Source of the DNA: Choricystis sp. odSpoLacu1
Taxonomy: Eukaryota > Chlorophyta > Trebouxiophyceae
NCBI GenBank assembly: GCA_958009055.1
Contig: OY253653.1
Location: forward strand, 1,116,001 to 1,180,000
Direction of reading: 5' to 3'
DNA length: 64,000 nt
The notes beneath the pieces were generated by a model that worked only from the letters and a program-made list of their open reading frames with translations, was not told the DNA's origin and ran no database searches. Positions 11,266-22,512 of the stretch are shown here, in pieces. Position 1 is the first letter of the stretch. Each line of letters starts with the position of its first letter. A program made the translations under genes and the position numbers.

Positions 11266-13599
11266 TCATTCACGCCTTGCCTTTTTCTTCTTCTTCTTCT
11301 TGTCGCCCTCCACCGCCGCCGGTGCAGCCGGCGCAGCCGCGGCAGCCGCAGCCGCAGCCGCAGCCGCCCGCTCGGCCGCCAGCTCGGCCAGGGCGGCTTT
11401 GACGTAGCCGGGCACCTTTTTCTTTTTGGGCGGCGGCGCCTCGGCGGCATCGTCGTCGTCACCGTCGCTGCCACCACCCTCGCAGCCACGCCGCTTGCTC
11501 GGCCCCGCAGTGTCGGGCGTCGCCACAGCAGGCGCGCCGTCAGCGTCACCCTCGTCGTCAGTGTTTTCAGCGTCACCCTCGCCGTCGCCCACTTTTTTAA
11601 CCGTGTTTGACAGCTTTTTAAACTTGCACACAAAGAAGCCGTCCAGGTTGTGCGCGTGCGGGTAGTACCGCCGGGATGAAGCCACAGAGGGGTGCATGCG
11701 GTGCTCCCGCCACCTGGTGAACCCGGGCCTGCCAAACTCGAGCCCTGTGTCGACGATTTTGATGTCGCGCCGGCGCAGCGCGTAATCCACCACCAGTTCA
11801 TTCTCCTCCACCATGATGGAGCACGTGGAGTACACAATGGCCCCCCCCGTCGACGACTTGGCATCCACCAGGTCGATGGCGGCAAGCAGCAACTCTTTCT
11901 GCAGGTGGGCACACCTCCAGATGTCGGCTTGGGACTTGGAGTTTTTGGCGCTCACGTCCTTTGCGACGACGCCCGTCCCACTGCACGGCGCGTCCAGCAG
12001 CACCCGGTCGGCGCACCCCCGCCCCAGCACGCCGGGCAGCTTGCGCCCATCATAGTTGCAGACGATGGTGTTGGTAACGCCGGAGCGGGACAGGTTGGCG
12101 GAGACGGAGCGCAGGCGGTCGGCAGACGCTTCGTTGGCAAAGAGCACGCCCTCGTTGCGCATCAGGGCGGCCAGGTGGCACGTTTTGCCACCTGGAGCGG
12201 CGGCGACGTCCACCACCGTCTCCCCAGGCCGCGGCGCCAGCGCCATGACGGGGAGGAGGGAGGCGGCGCCTTGGAGCATGTAGTGGCCGGCCAGGTATTC
12301 AGGAGTGGCGCCCAGCGGCACCGCCGATTCATACACCACCAGCCCCACCTTGGACCAGGGGCCCACGGGGTCCAGGTTGACGCCGCGCGCGATGAGGGAG
12401 GAGGCTAGCTCGCGGCGCCGCGCTTTGAGGGTGTTGGTGCGCAGCGTAAGCGGGCGCTTGCGCTCGTTGGCGGAGAAGAGTTCCAGGGCTTCCGCGGGGG
12501 GGAAGAGGGCCAGGATGGCGTCCACGAGGAAGGCGTTGTAGCCGTAGTAGGCGGCGAGGTCGGCTTTGAGCTGTGAGCGGGCGAGGAGGGGGGAGGTTGA
12601 GTGTGTGAGCGTCGATCGTTGTTTTTCTTCCTTCTCTCCCTCCCTCCCTTTCCCCCCCTTTGTTTCCAACTCACCACATCCACATACGCCGACCGCGGCA
12701 CCCCCCTCTCCCCCAGCGTCTTGAACGCGTCCAGCACGCGCCCCACATCCTGGATGCGGCGGCGCAGGGTTTTGGGGTCGTCATCTTCGGAGCGGGCGGG
12801 GAGCGACACGCGGTCGACGTCGTCGTCGCCGGCCGGCGCGCCGCCCCCCTCCCTCGCCTCTGCTGCGGCGGCCACCTCGTCGGCGGCACGGCGAGCGTCC
12901 AGGGCGCGCGACTTACGCTCGACCTCGAGCTCGGGCAGGGAGGAGGCGTCCGAGTCGGAGGCAGAGGGTGCGTCAGAGGCGTCAGAGACGTCGTCGTCGT
13001 CTTCACCGTCGTCGTCGTCGTCGTCATCCTCGTCGTCGTCGTCTTCACTCGACAGCAGGGGACGGGCGCCGCCGGCCTCGGTGGCGGCGTCACCGTCCGA
13101 CGAGCCGGAGGGCGTGCCGTCGCTGAAGTCGTCGTCAATGATGGCGGCTGCGTGAAGAGAGGGGCGGGTCGGTGAGATGGAGGCGGCATGTGGTCGGCTG
13201 CGGCCGCCTTTTTTCCCCGTCTCTCAGCCAACGCCCGCCCCTCGCCACCCACACGCACTCAACACACACACCCTCCACTCACCATCGTCGCTGTCGATGG
13301 GGTCGTCGTCGCTGTCGTCGTCGTCCGCGGGCGGCGGCGCCGCGCGCGCGGGCTTGAGCCAGGCCGCGTTTTTGTCGGTGAAGCCGGACGCCTGGTGTGG
13401 GGAGAGAGAGAAGCATGGTTAGTGTGTGTGCGTGTGGTGAAGGTGGGAGGACGCGGGCGGCGGAGGGCAAAGAAACACGCGTCCGTGAATTGGCCGCCGA
13501 CGGCTAGCGCCCGCGGGCGCGCCCGCACGCCTCCCTTCCTCGCACCTTGTTCTTGGCGGGCCCGGCTTTCGGCCGAGGCCGAGACGCTTTGGTGGTCAT
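11266..13599 (-). CDS. NOP2: NOP2 (NSUN1) 25S/28S rRNA cytosine-C5 methyltransferase
   Basis: Nucleolar enzyme that methylates a conserved cytosine in large-subunit rRNA and is needed for 60S assembly. Four exons: 13599-13546, 13391-13283, 13147-12675 and 12570-11266, all in phase, 646 aa. The N-terminus is basic then strongly acidic (Asp/Glu runs). The pre-catalytic block [16 protein letters not shown]...[10 protein letters not shown] is diagnostic. The SAM site is [14 protein letters not shown]; the two catalytic cysteines sit in DAPCSGTGV and [19 protein letters not shown] has become FFVCKFKK. The C-terminus has a Lys-rich patch, an Ala run and a final [11 protein letters not shown] that should serve as nucleolar signal. 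Confidence 0.95.
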
Positions 13600-13713
13600 G
13601 CTGTGACCTGGGAGAGAGACGCGGCAGAAGGAGAGAGAGGGGTCTCTCGGCCGCGAAGAAAAAACAAAACGAGAAATTCGCTGTGCCCAGCGTTTTGTTT
13701 GCGTTTTCAGTGT

Positions 13714-14595
13714 TCACCCCTCCTCCTCTCGTGGCCACCCCCACCCCACCGCCCACCTCCTTTCCGCGGCATCCACAGCAGCTGCCCCCACCGCAGGCTC
13801 GCAACCAAAGCCACTGCCGTCCCCCTCCTCTTCCTTTCGCCTCTCACTCCTAAACGCGCACGCCGCCGACCGCCGCTCCGCCAGTGTGCGCGCTGCCACG
13901 GTGGCGGCCGCCAGGTCGGCGCGCGCCAGAGTAAGTCGGCCCTGCACGGCGGCCAGACGCCGGGTTTCCACGGCGGCGTGGAGGTCGAGCTCGGCGGAAC
14001 GACAGGCCAACGCCGCCTGTTCGACAAAGGGTGGCGCAGGATCCAGCACACGCACGAACTCCAGCCCCCTCGCAATGGCCCGAGGAACCCAGGGCGTATA
14101 GCCAGCGTCACCAGCAGCCGCCGCAGCTCGCGCGCGGGCCGCGTCGCGGGCCAGGGCCGCGCGCGCGGGGGGGACAGCCGCCAGCGCCGCGCGCGCGTCG
14201 GCGGCCGCGCGTTCGAGCGCTGCCATCACGCTGGCCGCTCTATGGGCGCGCAGTGCTGCTGCTCGCCGGCGGGAGGCGGCGGCCGCGGAGGCTAAAAAGG
14301 CGTACCGCTCGGCGCAGGGGGACCGCCGGTCGCGGCACGACGGTGGTGGTGCAGCGGACGGGGGGGAACGCGGCGGAAATGCATGCCCCCGGAAGTCACG
14401 TTGTAACGCCAGCCGCCACGCATCGTCGGCGCCGGCTAGGACGGCGGAGGCCAGGGGGCGGCAGGTGCAGGCGAGGGAGGCGAGGGCGACGGCATCGAAC
14501 GCGGCTAAATGCAGGCAGACGACGGCGCAGGCGCCGTCGTCGAGGTCAGTAATTGTTGTGGTAGGCGTGGAGTGTGGAGAGGAAGCGGGCTCCAT
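13714..14595 (-). CDS. F-box protein of unknown target
   Basis: 293 aa from the first in-frame ATG. Residues about 12-60 (ITDLDDGACAVVCLHLAAFDAV, LACTCRPLASAVL, DDAWRLALQRDF) match the F-box pattern that binds SKP1 in SCF ubiquitin ligases. The rest is Ala/Arg-rich helix, possibly coiled coil, with no substrate domain recognised. Single exon. SGT1, an SCF-linked co-chaperone, is encoded 12 kb away, which may be coincidence. Confidence 0.65.
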   Translation of the reverse strand: MEPASSPHSTPTTTITDLDDGACAVVCLHLAAFDAVALASLACTCRPLASAVLAGADDAWRLALQRDFRGHAFPPRSPPSAAPPPSCRDRRSPCAERYAFLASAAAASRRRAAALRAHRAASVMAALERAAADARAALAAVPPARAALARDAARARAAAAAGDAGYTPWVPRAIARGLEFVRVLDPAPPFVEQAALACRSAELDLHAAVETRRLAAVQGRLTLARADLAAATVAARTLAERRSAACAFRSERRKEEEGDGSGFGCEPAVGAAAVDAAERRWAVGWGWPREEEG

Positions 14596-14716
14596 GGCGT
14601 GCGGTGCAGCCCGCTGGCCGGTCGAGGCGTTTCGTCGAATGCAGAGCGTGCTGTGAAAAACAGCCGACGCCACACCTCTACACGCCGTATTTCGCGTCCT
14701 TTTCCAACACCCTGCG

Positions 14717-16889
14717 ATGTACGAAGACCCCCTCCTCGTCTTTCCCGACCGAGCGTCCGCCCGGCGCCGCTTTGCCGCCCTGCTGGCCGGCCTCGTGCTC
14801 GGCGCCGGTGCCGCGGTCGGCGGCGCGGTCGCGTACGGCCATGTTATCGGGGGCCGCGTGCCCAGGTGGCCACAGGCTTACACGGTGAGTGTTTGATGTC
14901 GAGTGGGACGGAGGAGGGAACGCGTGGGGGACGTGCGTGAGGACAAAAAAAAGAAGTGCATGCCGACCAACCGACGCGTGCCTCCCCGTCCTCCCACACA
15001 GGTCTCGTACAATATCTCTTACCCTGTGACGGTCACTACAGAGACGCGGATGCTAGTGTGAGTGTGGAAGGAACAGGGAATGCACACAGGCAGCCGCGTG
15101 GGCGTGTGCCGACGCCGTTTGGTGCCGGCTAGGGCGCGCGCAAAACCGCCCCACGTTCCCTCCACACCTTCCCCACCACCTCCTCCCCCCCACACACACA
15201 CCAGCTACAGCCTGGTCGCCTACCGCGACGAGACCGCCGGCCTGCAAAAAGTCGTGCGCGACGGCGTGGAGACGAGCTTCGAGTCGCTGCCCCACAACAC
15301 ACTCTACCACCGCCAGCCACGTGTCGGCACCTACTTCTGCGAAGCGATGGACATGGGGGGTGGCAAAGGGCCCACGAGCGCGCGTGGTGGTGGTGGTGGT
15401 GGCCGAGGCTGGGCGGTGGGCGGCGTTCAGGACGATGGCGACGACGACGCGCCGACCCTTGCGCCCGTCCTCCCCGACGTGGCCGCCCCCGGCTGGACCG
15501 CCACCGCGTCCACCCGCCGGGCGGATGGCTCCCCTGGCCCCATCGGCGCCCGAGCCTATGTGCGCACCTTCACCGTGGGCGGTGGGCACGGCAACGGGGA
15601 CTATGCATCAAAATTCACACTGTGGGTGACGGGGTCACGCGCCGCCCCCGTCCCCCTCCTGCTAGAAGCCCTGGCCGTCAACATGTGGACGGGGGGGCAC
15701 TACGACCTGACGGTGGCCCACTTCAGCGACTACAAGCCGGCCCCCCCCCCCCCGCGACCGGTTGAAAATGCCCAAAGGGTGCCCCTTGAAACCGACCACG
15801 TCTCTTGCCACTGCCACACCCCCACGCCTGCCCACCGACCTGCTGGCCGCCGCCCTGCCCAACCCGCACGCTGGGGATGCCGCGTACGATGCTTTCCTGC
15901 ACCGTCACGGCGGTGGGGGTGGGGCGTCGCCTGCAGTGCGCCGCACGCGCACGCGGAGCGAATACCAAAAACGCACGGCCGCGCACGCAGCGTCCGCCGC
16001 CCGCGTCGCGTCCCACAACGCACGCCCTCATACCGGCTACACGCTGGCCATGACCCGGTTTGCGGACTACCTGCCTCACGAGCGGCGCGCGCTGGTGAGC
16101 CAGCACCCACGGGCTGCGGAGAGTGGTGTGCCGACGCCGCGCGAGGGGGTCTCATTCTACGAACCACCCCGCGCCGCCCCCCCTTTACCTGCCACTGTCG
16201 ACTGGAGAGGCTCCCCCGCCGACTCCCCCGTCAAGGATCAAGCCATGTGTGGCTCGTGCTACGCGTTCGGGGCCGTGGGCTCGCTGGAAACCGCGCTCTT
16301 CCGCGCGACCGGCAAACCCCTCTTCTTGTCCGAATCTCACCTCGTCGACTGCGCCTGGTCCCCCGAATCCTACACCGGCAAATACCCCAACGCAGGGTGT
16401 GGCGGCGGCTACCAAACCACTGTGTTTGACTGGTGGTTTGCGCGCGGGGGCGCGGTGGCAGCCGCCGACTACCCGTACCGCGGCGCCCCGGGCTTTTGCG
16501 ACACCAAGGTCAAAGATGCCGTCACCTTCACTGGCCGTTACGTCTGGGTCAAGGGAGGCGTCGATGGCCTGCGGTCTGCCCTGGTGGCGAAGGGGCCCAT
16601 GACGGTGAGTGTGGATGCATCTGCCGACGATTTCGCGCTGTATCGGTCGGGCGTGTACAACAACACGAAATGTGAGGAAGCGTTGAAGCGCCTGGACCAC
16701 GCCGTCATGGTCTCTGGCTATGGCGTCGACCCGGAAACGGGCACGCCTTACCTTTTGATGAAGAACACGTGGGGGCCGCTGTGGGGGGAGGGCGGCTACA
16801 TGCGGATCACGGCCCCCCCCAACGACGACTGCGGCATCAGCACGCAGCCCCTGTTTTTGGAGCTGGACACTGTGAAGCGAGTGGACTGA
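14717..16889 (+). CDS. Membrane-anchored papain-family (C1A) cysteine protease, 26/29-kDa protease type
   Basis: Exons 14717-14884, 15002-15057 and 15205-16889. A single N-terminal span (LLAGLVLGAGAAVGGAVAYG) predicts a type II anchor. Next comes an N-terminal domain like that of insect 26-29-p and Dictyostelium CFAD (YSLVAYRD...FESLPHNTLYHRQP, VGTYFCEAMD), then a prosegment with MTRFADYLPHE and a papain domain. The catalytic residues are Cys in VKDQAMCGSCYAFG, His in LDHAVMVSGYG and Asn in MKNTWGPLWGEGGY; the CGGGYQ and DYPY motifs are present. A frame break at C13 (15741-15753) is repaired by removing one C, giving about 635 aa. Likely works in lysosome/vacuole or secretory compartments. 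Confidence 0.85.
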
Positions 16890-17113
16890 TGTGTGAGAGG
16901 GAGGGTGGTGTCTTTCTTGTCACACTGTGCTCGCGCTCACGCGGCCCCTGTTTGTGGAGCTGGAGGGGCGTGAAGAGAGTGGGGAGTGTGATTTTGAGAG
17001 GAGGGAAGGGTGGGCACACCCTTTGTTCAACTGATGTTCGCGCTTCAAACTTTGTTCACGTCTCACCTCACCTCATCTCATCTCATCTCTCTCCCTCTGT
17101 CTCTCTCTCATTT

Positions 17114-18278
17114 CTACGCATGTACCTCCTTCAACCACGGCACCAGCACACCCGCCACCCGCTCGGGTGCATCATCCTGGGGGCAGTGCCCCACACTCTG
17201 CAACAACTCAAACCGTGTGGCTGGGCGCGTCTCCGCCAGGCCCCTGCAATACGCCCCCACCGGCCCATCCACCGGGGTGAAGGGGTCGGGGTCGCCCCAG
17301 ATGAACAGCATGGGGGCGGAGATGGCCGACACCAGGGCCTCGGGGCGGGGCCCCGGGTCGCCGGTGATGATGGACACAAACGCGTCCAGCGCGCCCTCAT
17401 CCCCCGCGGGCGCCGCCACCAGGGAGACGAGGGCGTCATCGACTGCGTCTTGATTGGCGTACACCGATTTGAGGACGGAGGTCAGGGTGTCGGGGGTGCG
17501 CACCCGGTTGAACAGGGCGGTCGCGACGGGGGGGATCGACAGAAGCGTGTCGATCAAGGCAAACACAGGGGTGGCGAGTTTGATGCGCCAATCGTCCGAC
17601 GCGGCCTTGTTGTTCATGCCACCCGCCAGGTTGAGCAGGGCGACTCCCGCCACGGTGGTGGGCAGGGGCGCGCCCGCTGCCGCGAGCAGCGCGATCAGGG
17701 ATCCAAGTGAGTTGCCAACCAGCACGACGCGGCCTGGCTGCTTCTGGTCCTTCATCACAACCCTGTCCACAAACTCCAGCACCTGGTCCCGCCACAGGGG
17801 CGTCTCATACGCAAGCCGCGGCTTGGCCGACGCGCCAAAGCCAAGCAGGTCTGGGGCGTACACACGGAAGCCGGCGGCCACCAGGGGGGCGATCAGCTTG
17901 CGCCAGTGGCCGGCGGACGCGCCAAAGCCGTGGATGAGGACGACGGGGGGGGCGGACTGTGGAGAGGGTGGGTGGAGTGTGGGTGGGTGTTTTTCTTTTC
18001 ACCAACATATCACCCTCCCCCTCACTCCCTCTCCCTCTCACCTCATCGCCAGCCACCGCATAAGCACACGTGTGTCCTTGGAAGCTCCACGTCGCCCCCG
18101 TGTACGGCACGCCCGCGTCAAAGGGACGGGGGCCAGTCACGACCGGCGCGGCTTCAGCAGGCGCCGCGGTGGCGGCGGTTGGTGCGCGGGGGCGGCGGAG
18201 AACGCATGCAGGGTGTGTAGCTAGGCGCGGCGGCGCGCGCAGGGGGGCGCCGAGGCAGGCGCGGCGGGAGAAAGACAT
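17114..18278 (-). CDS. CLD1/pheophytinase-clade alpha/beta hydrolase, plastid-targeted
   Basis: Exons 18278-18042 and 17956-17114, phase 0, 359 aa. The first ~45 residues (MSFSRRACLGAPLRAPPRL...) are a plastid transit peptide. The hydrolase shows the oxyanion block VVLIHGFGASAGHWR, the plant-clade signature DLLGFGASAKP, LWRDQVLEFVDRVV, nucleophile VGNSLGSLIAL, acid FIWGDPDPFTPV and the catalytic His in SVGHCPQDDAPE. Arabidopsis CLD1 and PPH remove phytol from chlorophyll or pheophytin and share WxDQV and GHCPHDE. A chlorophyll-turnover role is the best inference; exact substrate is not resolved. Confidence 0.8.
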
Positions 18279-18491
18279 TGGTGCTGGTGGGGAATCGAAT
18301 GGGAAAGTGAGAGTCTTAACACACTCTCGACGTCCAATTATTTCGTCGCGCACAACGCGGGCGCGCACGCTGGGACGCTCTCTGTGGCCCCTGCCCAACC
18401 TGAGGCGCCACGTGACGTGCGGGGCCGCCGGGGGCCCAGGGGTTGTGGCGCAGCAGTCGTTAGTTTTTCCCGCCCCCCGCTTGCCGACACG

Positions 18492-19448
18492 ATGCCGCCC
18501 TCCACCCCACCCCACCCCACCGACGTCACGTTCGAACGCGTCTACGCCACAGTGATCGCCAGTGTCGCGTTCACCAGCATGCCAATTTTTGAGCCCCCCC
18601 TCGTGCGGGCGGCAGTCGCAGCGCTCGCGGTCGGCGCGACCGCGCTGCACGCGGCCACCCACTCCCCGTCCTGCCGGGGCCGAGTCACGCGGGCAGCCTG
18701 CGCGCTACGCTGGTGCGCGGCCGCCACCGGCCAGTACGCGATCTCACATGTGCGCCGCCTGCGCACCACGACACCGGCGTCGATACTCAGTTTTTTGTTG
18801 AGGCGCAACCAACCCATGCTCCACTTTGGCAGTGCTGCCACCCTGCGCACGCGCACGCTGGCCGCGTACCTGGCCGTCATCGGGGGCGAGCTGTCCATTT
18901 ATGTGGTCATGCAAGCGGGTGCGTGCCGCGGCATCTTGACCAACTTGCCCGGCACGGCGTGGTTTTACGACAAAATCGCGGCCACCATCCACGCAGTCGC
19001 CCTCGCACCCGTCGTGGGGAGCGCTGCAGCCGAGGGCGCGACCTGCGCGGCGGCCGGGTGCGGCATCACGCAAACATTCTGTTTCGCCGCCGCCAGTCCG
19101 CTGGGCGCGGCTGCCTCCTCCTGCGGCGGCACCGCGCGCGTGTCCCCCGCTGGCGTGTGCGTCGGCGTGTACGCGTGCGCCGTGCTGGCTGTTGTAGTCG
19201 CCCGCCTCGAGCCCTGCCCCCCCCTGCCGCCGTGGCACGTGGCTGTGCTGGCGGCGGGCCAGCCCGCGGCCAGCATCCTGGAGCGCGGCCGCTTGAGGTT
19301 CCACGTGCGCCTGATCCTGGAGGATGTGGCCACTGTGGCGGGGGTTGTGGGGGTCGGCGTGCGAGACGCGGCCAGGGCGCTGTTTTTTTGTCGGCGCAAG
19401 GTTTTTAGGCGGGGTATTTCCGGCCCTTTCCGTTCTCTCTCTATTTGA
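18492..19448 (+). CDS. Unknown membrane protein
   Basis: 318 aa, single exon, start at the ATG of MPPSTPPHPTDVTFERVYA. Family not recognised. Hydrophobic stretches near residues 22-60, 135-150, 165-190 and 215-245 suggest several membrane spans; Cys is unusually frequent (CAAAGCG, CFAAAS, SSCGG). It keeps frame over its length and ends in an Arg/Lys-rich tail (FFCRRKVFRRG). It could be a lineage-specific protein; a non-coding origin cannot be ruled out in DNA this GC-rich. Confidence 0.4.
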   Translation: MPPSTPPHPTDVTFERVYATVIASVAFTSMPIFEPPLVRAAVAALAVGATALHAATHSPSCRGRVTRAACALRWCAAATGQYAISHVRRLRTTTPASILSFLLRRNQPMLHFGSAATLRTRTLAAYLAVIGGELSIYVVMQAGACRGILTNLPGTAWFYDKIAATIHAVALAPVVGSAAAEGATCAAAGCGITQTFCFAAASPLGAAASSCGGTARVSPAGVCVGVYACAVLAVVVARLEPCPPLPPWHVAVLAAGQPAASILERGRLRFHVRLILEDVATVAGVVGVGVRDAARALFFCRRKVFRRGISGPFRSLSI

Positions 19449-19712
19449 CGAGAGAGAATGGGGTCGCTCACCTTCACCCGTCGCGCGACCGTGTGCTTCG
19501 GGGGGCGAGGCACACGCGGGCGCGGGGGAAACGGGGGGGAGAGCCCAGTCTTTTTTGTTTCGACGCGAAACACACTCCACTTGTTTCAACGTCTCAAACT
19601 TCGCCATTTTTTTCCAAAGCGAAACCCGTTGCGCCTTGCACACACTCCCGCACACAAACACTGACTCTCTTGCTCTCACCCGACGGTTGGCGTGAGCCCT
19701 GCATGCACCCAC

Positions 19713-20351
19713 ATGCGGGCGACCACGGCCGTCGTGCTCACCTCACCCGCCTGGCCACACGTCGCCCTCGTCCCCTACACCCGGGCGCTGGTGCCCGCCT
19801 ACCATGCCTGGATGCAGGATGAAGGCCTGAGGGCCGCCACCGCGTCGGAGCGGCTGACACTGGAGGCAGAGCTGGCCATGTGCGCCGCGTGGGCGGCTGA
19901 CGACGGCACAGCCACGTTCATTGTCATCGTTGCTGATTCTGGCGCGGACGCGTCCACACGCGGCCGCCGGCGGTGGACGCCGGTCGGGGACGCCAACCTG
20001 TTTTTGAACGATGTTGACGATCGAACCGCGGCAGAGGTCGGGGTCATGGTGGCGGCCGCCACCGCCCGCCGATCAGGCGTCGCGTCGGCCTCAGTCAGCC
20101 TCATGCTGGCGTGCGCGGTGTCCACGATCGGACTGACGCGCGCAGTGGCCAAGATCGGGCGCGACAACGCGGCGTCGCTCGCCCTGTTTGATCGCCTGGG
20201 TTTTACACCGTGCGGCGGCAGCGACGTGTTCCGGGAGGAGTATAAACAATGGAGGGCGGACAGCGAGCGTGGACGCGAGTTGGTGGCGAGCGTTGGCGAG
20301 TGGCGAGCGGTGGCGGTGGCCAAGTTCGCAGAGAGGAACGAGTGGGAGTGA
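19713..20351 (+). CDS. NAT9: NAT9-like GNAT N-acetyltransferase
   Basis: 212 aa, single exon, first in-frame ATG. It matches NAT9 throughout: VALVPYTRALVPAYHAWMQDEGL, TASERLTLEAELAMCAAW, TFIVIVAD, VGDANLFLNDVDD, EVGVMVAAATARRSG (the acetyl-CoA-binding turn region) and AKIGRDNAASLALFDRLGF. The family is linked to protein N-acetylation, and animal NAT9 also to microtubule stability; the substrate here is unknown. The acetyl-CoA loop reads ARRSGVASA rather than the common RGKGLG, so activity is uncertain. Confidence 0.85.
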   Translation: MRATTAVVLTSPAWPHVALVPYTRALVPAYHAWMQDEGLRAATASERLTLEAELAMCAAWAADDGTATFIVIVADSGADASTRGRRRWTPVGDANLFLNDVDDRTAAEVGVMVAAATARRSGVASASVSLMLACAVSTIGLTRAVAKIGRDNAASLALFDRLGFTPCGGSDVFREEYKQWRADSERGRELVASVGEWRAVAVAKFAERNEWE

Positions 20352-20416
20352 AAAAAGACATCTGCTTTTTCTCGTTCTCTCCCCCAAAAAAACGCACCAC
20401 ACACGCACACCCAACC

Positions 20417-22267
20417 ATGCGCGCCGTCTTCAACTCTCCCACCCGGGCGCGCCGCTCCACGCCCGCCGGCTCCAGCGCGCGCGCGCGCCGCACGCCGCAC
20501 GCGTCGCGGTCGCCGCCGCCGCGCGCGCCGCGGTCGTGGAGCGGGCTCGGTTTGGGTGAGTTGGAGAGGAGAGAGTGTGTGTGTGATGAGAGGTCGACCC
20601 GGTGTGCCGAGTCTCCGTGCGAGACGCGACGGAGGGGTGCTGTTTTTTTGCATCGCGCGCGCGCGCGTGATGGGGTCGCGCGGTGTGATCCTCCCCGCCC
20701 TCCCGCCGGCGCACGCCCCTCCAACCTGCCCCACTGAGCGCGACGCAGTGTGCTCTGTCGCGTGGTGTCGCGTGGGGTGGGGGTGGGGAGAGAGAGAAGC
20801 GCAACGGGAGAGAAGAAGCAAGACACGACCCATCCACGCCTTCACCCACACTCAGCGTCCCTGCCCGCCACCCCGTCCCGCCGCCCCGACGTCATCGTCC
20901 GCGTCGCCTCCTCCCCTGGCAGCGGCGCCGCCTCCTCCCCCGACTACAGCCTGACCGCGGTCGCTGCGTCTGTCGCCGTCGCCGCCCTGGGCGCGTTTGC
21001 GTTTGGCTACCACCTTGCCATCGTCAACGGCTCCCTCGACGCGGTGGCCGCCACCCTCGGCTTTGGCGGGGACGCCGCCAAGGCGGGGGCCGTCGTGTCG
21101 TCGTTGCTGGCGGGAGCCACAGTGGGTTCGCTCGGCGGCTCCACCGTCGCCGACGCGCTCGGCCGCCGCGGCGGCCTCGTCGCGACGTCCCTCCCCCTCC
21201 TCGCGGGCGCCCTCCTGTGCACGGCCGCGCCCTCCCTCCCCGCCCTGTTGGCCGGCCGCGCCATCGCGGGCGTCGGCATCGGCCTCGCCTCCGCCCTCGT
21301 CCCTCTCTACATCTCAGAAGTCGCCCCCGCCCGCGCGCGCGGCGCGCTGGGCTCCGCCAACCAGCTCGTCATCTGTGTCGGCATCCTGGGCGCCCTGGTG
21401 GCCAATGTGGCCCTGCCCCCGTCCGCGTGGCGCACCATGTTTGCGCTGGCGGCGGTGCCTGCAGCGTTGTTGGGCGGAGGCATGCTCGCGGCCCCCGAGT
21501 CGCCGCGCTGGCTCGCGTCCCGTGGGCGCAAGGCTGAGGCTGACACCGCCGCCCGCACCCTGTGGGGGCCCACCGGCCCTGCCGAGCTGACGGCGGGCGC
21601 GACGGCAGCTGCGTCTGGCAAGGCCGCCGCGCCGGTGTCGCTTTCTTCGCTCTTCGCCTCGCGCGGCGTGCGCGTGGGCTGTGCCCTCTTCCTGCTGCAA
21701 CAACTGGCCGGCATCAACGCCATCATCTACTTTTCGTCGTCCGTGTTCGCCAAAGCCGGCGTGACCAATGGCGCCGCTGCGTCGGCCGTTGTCGGCGTCG
21801 TCAACGTGGTAGGCACCCTGGCCGCCGCCCTCGCCATGGACCGCGCGGGCCGCCTCACCCTGCTGACCGCCTCCTTTGGCGGCATGGCGGCCGCCATGCT
21901 GGCCATGGCGGCGGGGCTGGGGCTGCCCCAGTTTGCGGGCATTTCGGGGCCGATCGCGTTGGCTGGCACGATCGCCTACATCGCGGCGTTTGCCATCGGC
22001 GCGGGCCCCGTCCCGGGTGTCCTCGCCTCCGAGATCGCGCCCGCCCGCCTGCGCGGCCTGGCTGTCTCCGCCGCCATGGCCACGCACTGGGTGTTCAACT
22101 TTGCGGTGGGGCAACTGTTCCTACCCGCGGTCGACGCGGTGGGGGTCGCGGGTTGCTACCTCTTCTTTGCGGGCGTGTGCACCCTGGCCGTCCTGTTTGC
22201 GCGGTCGGCTGTGGTGGAGACCAAGGGGCGCACCCTGGAAGAGATCGAGGTGTTGATGGGGTCGTGA
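20417..22267 (+). CDS. Plastidic glucose transporter (pGlcT-like, MFS sugar porter)
   Basis: Exons 20417-20555 and 20856-22267, phase kept by G|CG. The N-terminal ~75 residues (MRAVFNSPTRARRSTPAGSS...) are Arg/Ser-rich and look like a plastid transit peptide. The 12-span sugar-porter fold has all hallmarks: ADALGRRGG, PLYISEVAPARARGALGS, PESPRWLASRGR, LLQQLAGINAIIYFSSSVF, DRAGR and VETKGRTLEEIE. Plant members export glucose from starch breakdown across the inner plastid envelope. Confidence 0.88.
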
Positions 22268-22512
22268 TGTGTGTGGGTGGGTAAAGGGTTAGGGAGAGAG
22301 AGTGAGACAACAAAAACAACACGACGGCGCGCGAGAAAATGCTGTGCAACCGCCCCCCCACCCCCTCTTTTTTTGTAAGAAACAGGCACGCGTTTTTGTG
22401 TGGAGAGCGCACGGTGTGCCTCTCGGCTTTTTTGTTTAGTTTTTTGCAAGGCACAAAAGAGAAAAACACCCTGGGATCGAATTGTCTGGTTCTTGCTCCG
22501 GCCTCCCTCTCC

